From NCBI GenBank assembly GCA_030267965.1, contig BRYA01000500.1:22425-86424 (forward strand): a DNA stretch of 64,000 nt, in the 5' to 3' direction. The notes under the pieces were generated by a model. That model worked only from the letters and a program-made list of their open reading frames with translations. It searched no databases and was not told where the DNA came from. Positions 58,008-64,000 of this stretch are shown here, piece after piece. The position numbers and the translations under genes were made by a program. How positions within the stretch are numbered: the stretch's first letter is position 1; each line of letters begins with the position of its first letter. This DNA comes from Triparma columacea. Taxonomy: Eukaryota > Sar > Bolidophyceae > Parmales > Triparmaceae.

Positions 58008-58524
58008 ATGCCACACCCACATCCACAGACGGGCAAGAGGAGAGGCAGGGGGGGGGGCAGGGGAAGTGCAGGGAGGGAAGGAGGAGGGAACAGAGGGTTA
58101 ACCCCAACTGGGAGCGACTGGAACCAGGTGAGGGCGACCGATTGCTCCCATTTGCAACTGGATTTCACATTTGCAACTGGATTTCACATTTGCAACTGGA
58201 TTTCCTAATACCTCTTGGCCCTAACCCCCCCTTCCCCCCCCTTCACCCCCAGCAGCAGTACGGCTACCCCTACGGTCACCAAGCCCAGGGCTACCACGCC
58301 CAGGGCTACCACTCCCAGGGCTACCACTCCCAGGACTACCACGCACAGGGCTACCACGCACAGGGATACCACGCCCAGGGCTACCCTGCCCAGGGTTACC
58401 AGCAGGGCTATCCACAGGCCGACCCTTACGCCCATCCTTACGTGCCTCCGGCCCAAGCGTACCCAAGGGGACAAGGGTTCGCACCCCCACCCTCGCAGCC
58501 CAGCCCCGAGCAGATGGCCTACTT

Positions 58525-58586
<62 letters not shown>

Positions 58587-61500
58587 CGATGGGCGGGGGG
58601 GGCTACGACCAGAGCTGGGAATTCAGCTACAACGCCCCCGTAGAATACGGGCCCAACCATCACAGGCAGGTGAGTGAAGCAGGCAGGTGACCAAGTAGGC
58701 AAGCAATCAGTCAAGGTCAAGGACTGCCTTTTTTCCATCTTCCTTCTTCGTCCTCCTTTCTCTACTTCTCCTTCTAGCTCGCAACCCTCATTAACCACCC
58801 CTCCTTCCCACTTCGACCCTATCCCCACAGTACGACGCCGCTCTCCCCGGTCCACCCATGCATGCGTACGGTGAGGGACAGTACCCCCAGGGGCAGTACG
58901 ACAATGGTCAGCAGCAACAGGGAGACCACACCCACAACACTATGCAGCCCGGGAACTATCGCTATAACCACTACCCGGTCCACCCCAACGTTAACACGTA
59001 CGGGGTGTACGACCCGTACGCCCACCTCCAGCCCTGGAAGTTTGACAAGAACAGCCAGGAGTACAAGGACTGGAGGCAGTGGAAGCGTCACTTCGGCAAG
59101 GGCCAGAACCGGGCTCAGCTCAAGGGGCAGGAGGCGGCGAGGGCGCCCAGGCAGAACACCATGTTCCACAACCCGGCCAACCAGGCGCCGGCGACACCAG
59201 TCATCACACTAACGTCAGAGGAGATTGAGAATAATGCTAAGCTAGCCAAGGAAAGGAACGCCGAGGTCAGCGCCCTGCAGGCGGAAGTCGACTCTATCGA
59301 AGGTGAGATTGGTGTGGTGGAGAGCGGGATGCTCTTTACTCCCGTCCCGCAGTTCGTTCTCCAAGCTTACCCCCCCCCCCTCATCCCCCCCCCCTCCAGA
59401 TGTCAAGGTATGCTCCGGCAATGACAGGTACATCCTCGTCGATATCAAGGGACCCAAAAACACCGTCTACGAGAATGGGATCTATATTGTTGAGATATTC
59501 ATGGAGGCCACATATCCAAACAAGTATCCGTCTGCGCACTTTGCCACCCGCATTGTAAACCCTCACGTAGACCCTCTAGGCCGGATCACATTCCCCACGC
59601 CCCTCCCCAACCCGGAGGCCCCAAGCCTCAAGTCCCTCATCAACCACATCTTGGAAACCATAATGAAGGCCGAAATTCCAGAGGAAATGAAGCAGAGCGC
59701 CATCGACGCAAACTGGAGGTACGGGGAGCTCAACTTAAGCGACGACGAGCTCGACCCTGACGACCCGATAAGGAACTGGGAGCCTGGTCGGGTCGCCGAG
59801 ATTCTCTCCGTCAGCCCCCAAGACCTCTCTGATTACACTGAGTTTTTCAAGAGGCTCGAGTTCCAGAGCGAGGAGAACAAGAGCTCCGTAAAGGGATTCA
59901 AGCTGATCTCGAAGGACTCGGACGTCGCGGCGGGCGGGAACTCGCAGGTCGCGGGGGGGAAGGCAGCCGAGAAGAGCAGCAGCAGTATCCTGGGCAAGTG
60001 GAGCAAGGGCGCAACCGTCGACGATGAGGAGGTAAGGACGGGGACAATTACGGAACCCATGGACGTGGACGGGGGCCTCAACCATCTAACTATTTTCGCC
60101 TCGCTCGTCGCTCGCTCGTCGTTGCTCGCTCGTCGCTCATCGTTCCGTGCAGGAGGAGTCTGCAACGCTGCAGTTCCAACCCCAAAACGCCGAGGAAGCC
60201 TTTTACGCATCCCGTTCCAAGCCTTCCGCCCCACTCAACTACTCGGGGCACTCCTTCCTGACTCTCTCACACGCCATATCTCAGACCACACTCAACGCTA
60301 TTACCAAGACCATGAGATTCACCAAGATGACCGTCGAGCAGTGCCAGATGCTCCCGGCCGTCCTTGAGGGAAAGGACATACTCGTCAGGTCCAACACTGG
60401 GACGGGAAAGACCATATCTTTCCTCATACCCTGCATCGAGAGGGCCTCCATGTTCCTAATGACCCCCAGAAGCACGCAAATGTCGGCCCTCATAATTTCT
60501 CCCACGAGGGAGCTCGCCTCGCAGATTGGAGACATGGCGCAGCAGCTACTCTTCTTCAACGACCAGATCACCATCGACATCTTCATGGGGGGGAAGAATA
60601 TCAACTCCGAGGTCGCTCGCTGCAACAATACGTACCCCACCATCCTTATCGTAACCCCTGGAAGGATGCTGGACCACCTCGAGAGGGACGTGGGCGAGCT
60701 CAAGCTGCAGCTCGCCAGCCTCAACACCCTCGTCCTGGACGAGAGCGACCAACTCCTCGCCGCGGGGTTCCTACCTTCGATCGAGACGATCCTCTCCCAC
60801 GTCCCCATGAAGAGCCAGGATCTTCAAAGTATGATGTTCTCCGCCACCGTCCCCCCGAGCTTGCACGGGGTCGTGAGTAGCACCCTGAAGAACGACGGGT
60901 ACTTCCTCGACGCTGACAAGACCAAGACAAAGTGGGGCCTCTCGCAATTCAACGACGAGGCTAATACGCTCTTGAGCAAGAGCTCAAAGAGCACCGACGC
61001 TACCACTGAGAACATTGGGGTCGCCATGAGGAGGGCAGCCAAGATCGCTTCGGAAGATCTCAAGGCCGAGAAGAAGAGAAACGGAGAGGGCGACCCCGGG
61101 ACCCCGACTGTGAGCCAGGCTACCCTGACGAATTTTAAGGACATTGTCGGGCCTTCAATTGTTCAATATCACGTGATATGCGAACTCGAGTATCAGGCGA
61201 TAATGCTCAAGAGGATCCTCGGCTTGGCCACCGCTAGGAAGAATTACAAGGTCATCGTCTTCTTCCAGACGGCCAGGGCCACGGCCTACTTCGTCAGCAT
61301 CATGTACGAGATGCACAACGTGGACGTCCTGGAGATGCACTCTCGGAAGTCCCAGCCCCACAGAGCCCACGTGTCGCACAAGTTCAAATCCGAGAGCAAC
61401 CAGGTCCTCTTCACGAGCGACGTATCGGCAAGGGGCGTCGACTACCCGAACGTCACCTGCTGCATCCAAGTCGGCCTTCCCCAGAACCTTGAGAACTACA

Positions 61501-62042
61501 TTCACAGGTGCGGTAGGAGTGGCAGAGGAGTGCAGGGAGGGCTCTCCATCGTCCTCCTGAGCACTTTCGAGCAAGTCTTTCTGAAGGAACTTGGAGAGCA
61601 AAGGATCGAGGTTCCGAGACTCGACATCAACTTCGGCGAAAATGAGCACATAGCTAACAAGCTCAAGCCTTCCTCCGAATTCGTCCAGAGCAAGGAGCTC
61701 CTAAATCGCGCCAAGCTTCATTACCAGGCATGGATCGGCTACTACTGCAGTCACATAAGGAGGCTGAAGTTGGACAAGGTTGACATTGTCCAGCTGAGTT
61801 TGAAATACTCTGCTGGCGTGCTACTTCTCAAGGAAATCCCATCCATTCGCGCTTCAACTGCCGAGAAGATGGGTGTGAAAGGCATTCCAGGCATAAACAT
61901 TGAGATGCCCGTAGAAGGGGACCGCAAGGAAACCAAGCAGGCACGCAAAACCAACAGCTACGCCAACGACAACGTTAATAATGACAATCATGACGATCGT
62001 GATAACATAAATAATCACGACAACACCACCAACAATACATGA
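58008..62042 (+). CDS. UBC-like (inactive E2) plus DEAD-box RNA helicase fusion with prion-like N-terminus
   Basis: Five exons: 58008-58127, 58253-58669, 58831-59302, 59400-60031, 60153-62042; phases all consistent; 1,176 aa. N-terminal RGG-like basic segment, then about a dozen AQGYH repeats and 20 consecutive Gln (58526-58585). From about residue 337 a UBC fold shows VDIKGPKNTVYENGIYIVEI and YPNKYPSAHF, but the active-site stretch reads NPHVDPLGRITF, where active E2s have HPN...GxICL; the Cys is Thr. The helicase has QCQMLPAVLEGKD (Q motif), SNTGTGKT, PTRELASQI, TPGRMLDHL, DESD (II), SAT, SARGVDYP and HRCGRSGRG. A GAGGAG-rich intron joins the halves in frame. Confidence 0.8.
58265..58400 (+). 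repeat. In-frame 12-15-bp coding minisatellite (AQGYH repeats)
   Basis: Units of CCCAGGGCTACCACG and close variants occur about nine times, coding (A/S)QGYH. They lie upstream of the poly-Gln tract of the UBC/DEAD-box protein. Confidence 0.85.
58526..58585 (+). repeat. Uninterrupted (CAG)20 repeat
   Basis: Twenty perfect CAG codons in frame, with no CAA interruptions, encode poly-Gln in the helicase fusion protein. Confidence 0.9.
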
Positions 62043-62513
62043 CACACACAAAGTTGAGGGAAGGGTTAGATCCCTCAACAGCTATATTTTTGTAACAAAG
62101 AAAAATGATTTAATATGAGCTTACGTTCATTATGTTAAATGTTTGTGATTCTTATATATCTTACGATCTGTTTGTGGTGGTGGTGACGATGGACATGTCT
62201 GTGTACCGATTGCCATTCTCGTTTTTAATGTCTTTGTTTTTGTCGCGGTTCAGGTGTTATAATCTAGTTCTTTGTCTTCTTCTTTGCCCTGTTTTCTGCT
62301 CAACTCTTTCTTCTGTTGTAAAGACAAACACAACTCTATACATACACAACTACATAATACTTACCCATTCCTACCACATACTTACCCCTATCTTTCACCG
62401 TATCCCCCACGTACTCCATACCCCCCACTACTTGGAGATACTTCTAAATTTCCTCGGACCCCCTCGAACCCTCGCCTCCTCTACCTCTCCATTTTAGGCC
62501 TAACCACCATAAA
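62043..62513. other. Intergenic, no gene seen
   Basis: About 470 bp of AT-richer sequence. A 121-codon frame at 62132-62497 looks like an accident of Leu/Ser-rich low complexity. The promoter of the BspA-like gene should lie near its right end. Confidence 0.6.
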
Positions 62514-64000
62514 ATGATAACCATGCTCTTACTTATCCTGACCCTCTTGTCAGGTATCGTCGTCCATGGATTCCAACCTACGACCCTCCAAGAATTGAAG
62601 GATGCCATCGAATCTCACCTTACTGGATCTTCTGACAAGGGTCCCATTAACAATTGGGATACCTCCTTGATCACCGACATGTCTAAGTTGTTTTGTGGAT
62701 CTTCATATTATTGCGATTGTGGTAGTTTATGTTCCGAGTACCAACAATTCAATGAGGATATCTCAGGATGGGACACTTCCCAGGTTACTTCTATGTCATA
62801 CATGTTTAGGAGCGCCAACAACTTCAATCAGGATATCTCAGGATGGGATACGTCCCAGGTTACTTCTATGTCATCCATGTTTTCCTACGCCTACGACTTC
62901 AATCAGGATATCTCAGGATGGGATACGTCCCAGGTTACTTATATGTCAGACATGTTTTACTCCGCCGACAACTTCAATCAGGATATCTCAGGATGGAACG
63001 TATGTGCATGTACTTATTTCTACGATATGTTTTATGGGTCAGGATATTCCGGATCCTCCTTATCCACGGCACAATGCACGGGCTGCCCTTCCGGTAGGTA
63101 CACGGAGGGAACTGGAGAATATGTCCAAGGAGGAAACCCATGCCAAGGTACGTTTGTTTCTTCTCGAGGGGGGGGTCCGTCCAAGTTTGTTTCTTCTCGA
63201 GAAGCGGGGTTGCTTCGATTTTGGTCCGTCCAAGGGGGGGTCCGAGGGGGGTCCGAGGGGGGTCCGAGGGGGGTCCGAGGGGGGTTCGAGGGGTCAAGGG
63301 TCACACACACACAAAATATCTAACACAAGAAAAAACGCCAAAAACAACCACAGGATGTGAAGCCGGCAAGTACTCGTCCACAACTGCAGCTACGTCATGT
63401 CAAGGTAAGTTTGTTTCTTCTTGAGAACCGGGGGTTCTTCGATTTTCGGAGGGGGGTCCGTCCGAGGGGGATGTTTGATGTTTGTTTGGAGAACAAATAA
63501 ATTAAATATAAGTAAAGTGCTCCCCACAACTTACAAATTCACCAAAAAACGCCAAAACCACAGGGTGCGAAGCCGGCAAATACTCTGTGGAGGCAGCGTC
63601 AACATGTGTCGAAGAATGTCCCGCGGGAACCTACGTTTTCAACTCAACCTCAGCATGCAACAAGTGCCAAGCAGGAACCTATTCTGGAGTAGAGGGAGCC
63701 ACAACGTGTCAAGGTGAGTTTGTTTCTTTTGGAGAATCCAAACTTGTTTAGGTTGGTTTGTTTCGGGGGGGTCAGGGTTGGGTCGGGGGTGTCCGAGGGG
63801 GGAAGAAGGGTCGAGACACTCACACATACAAAATAATCAAACAACAAAAAAAACACAAAAACCACCACAGGATGCGAAGCCGGCAAATACTCTACAGCCA
63901 CTGCAGCCACAACGGAATCCACATGCACCAGCTGCCCAGTTGGCGAGACCTCCATCGCCGGCGCCGCCTTCTGCAACTCCTGCGAGGCCGGAAAGTACGG
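62514..64000 (+). CDS. BspA-like (DUF285) secreted protein with Cys-rich modules (partial)
   Basis: Exon 1 62514-63147, exon 2 63354-63404, exon 3 63564-63713 and exon 4 from 63871 (cut by the window edge); all phase 1-1. MITMLLLILTLLSGIVVHG is a signal peptide. Then come four near-identical ~32-residue repeats with NQDISGWDTSQVTSMSSMF, the DUF285/BspA-like pattern common in algae and bacteria (surface or adhesion proteins). After it Cys-rich modules CEAGKYS...TCQ, PAGTY and CQAGTYSG resemble GCC2/GCC3 or TNFR-type repeats, each about 17-50 residues and bounded by introns. Likely extracellular; ligand unknown. The C-terminus lies beyond the window. Confidence 0.8.
63148..63353 (+). repeat. 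GGTCCGAGGG minisatellite within intron 1 of BspA-like gene
   Basis: The intron has a GTTTGTTTCTTCTCGAG unit twice (about 63150-63205) and about five GGGGGTCCGAG units at 63233-63290. Introns 2 and 3 share the start GTxxGTTTGTTTCTT and the end AAAACCAC(C)ACAG, so the introns are related. Confidence 0.8.

Noticed and set aside
58205..58855. 216-codon minus-strand frame rich in Leu and VALGVV repeats
   Set aside because: Antisense of the AQGYH/poly-Gln coding repeat.

Overview
This is nuclear DNA from a gene-dense unicellular eukaryote. Most genes have short spliceosomal introns (about 75-250 nt, GT-AG), reading frames are GC-rich, and neighbouring genes alternate strand with 3'-3' gaps of only 40-90 bp. 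A stramenopile microalga is the best guess, possibly near Bolidophyceae/Parmales. Pointers are CCCTAA-type telomeric repeats, a PPR-SMR organelle RNA protein, a plastid-style signal-peptide-plus-Phe leader on a NYN nuclease, a BspA-like secreted protein, and several cilium/centriole-flavoured proteins. The lineage is an inference; no ribosomal or organellar marker is present.

Layout. 1-5 kb: an SGNH hydrolase fragment, a two-EF-hand-like N-myristoylation candidate, and a WEE1-type kinase. 5-8 kb: a repeat-rich spacer, an ankyrin-MYND protein and a Gag1-like clamp protein. 8-14.3 kb: a complete eIF3 subunit L gene and a nearly identical direct copy lacking its C-terminus. The copies flank interstitial telomeric repeats, microsatellites and a large imperfect palindrome. 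14.5-19 kb: a secreted/type I membrane protein and a PPR-SMR protein. 19-32 kb: XPG/RAD2 endonuclease, condensin II subunit CAP-D3, and a protein with about 16 EF-hands broken by an apparent 1-nt frameshift. 32-43 kb: a deaminase, a COMMD2-like protein, a NYN/YacP nuclease, an IQ/Trp-repeat protein, RAD54, and a TEDC1-like coiled-coil protein. 43-54 kb: an extended HPPD-like protein, primase small subunit PRIM1, a CCR4-like EEP protein that looks catalytically dead, and a BAR-RhoGAP protein. 54-64 kb: an MLO-like membrane protein, a UBC-like/DEAD-box helicase fusion, and a BspA-like secreted protein with Cys-rich modules running off the right edge.

No operon logic applies, but genome-maintenance genes recur: WEE1 (mitotic entry), XPG (excision repair), CAP-D3 (chromosome condensation), RAD54 (homologous recombination) and PRIM1 (replication priming). 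Several divergent pairs share very short 5' spacers (PRIM1/HPPD-like about 90 bp, RAD54/TEDC1-like about 150 bp), so shared promoters are likely.

The most unusual items are the UBC-like/DEAD-box fusion, the EEP protein with FN3 and other modules inside a motif-less catalytic fold, the eIF3L duplication around telomeric repeats and a palindrome, and a set of introns with a common CGCTTCGCTCG-type 3' end. Exon boundaries were chosen by hand from splice motifs, phase and family similarity; no alignment or database search was possible.
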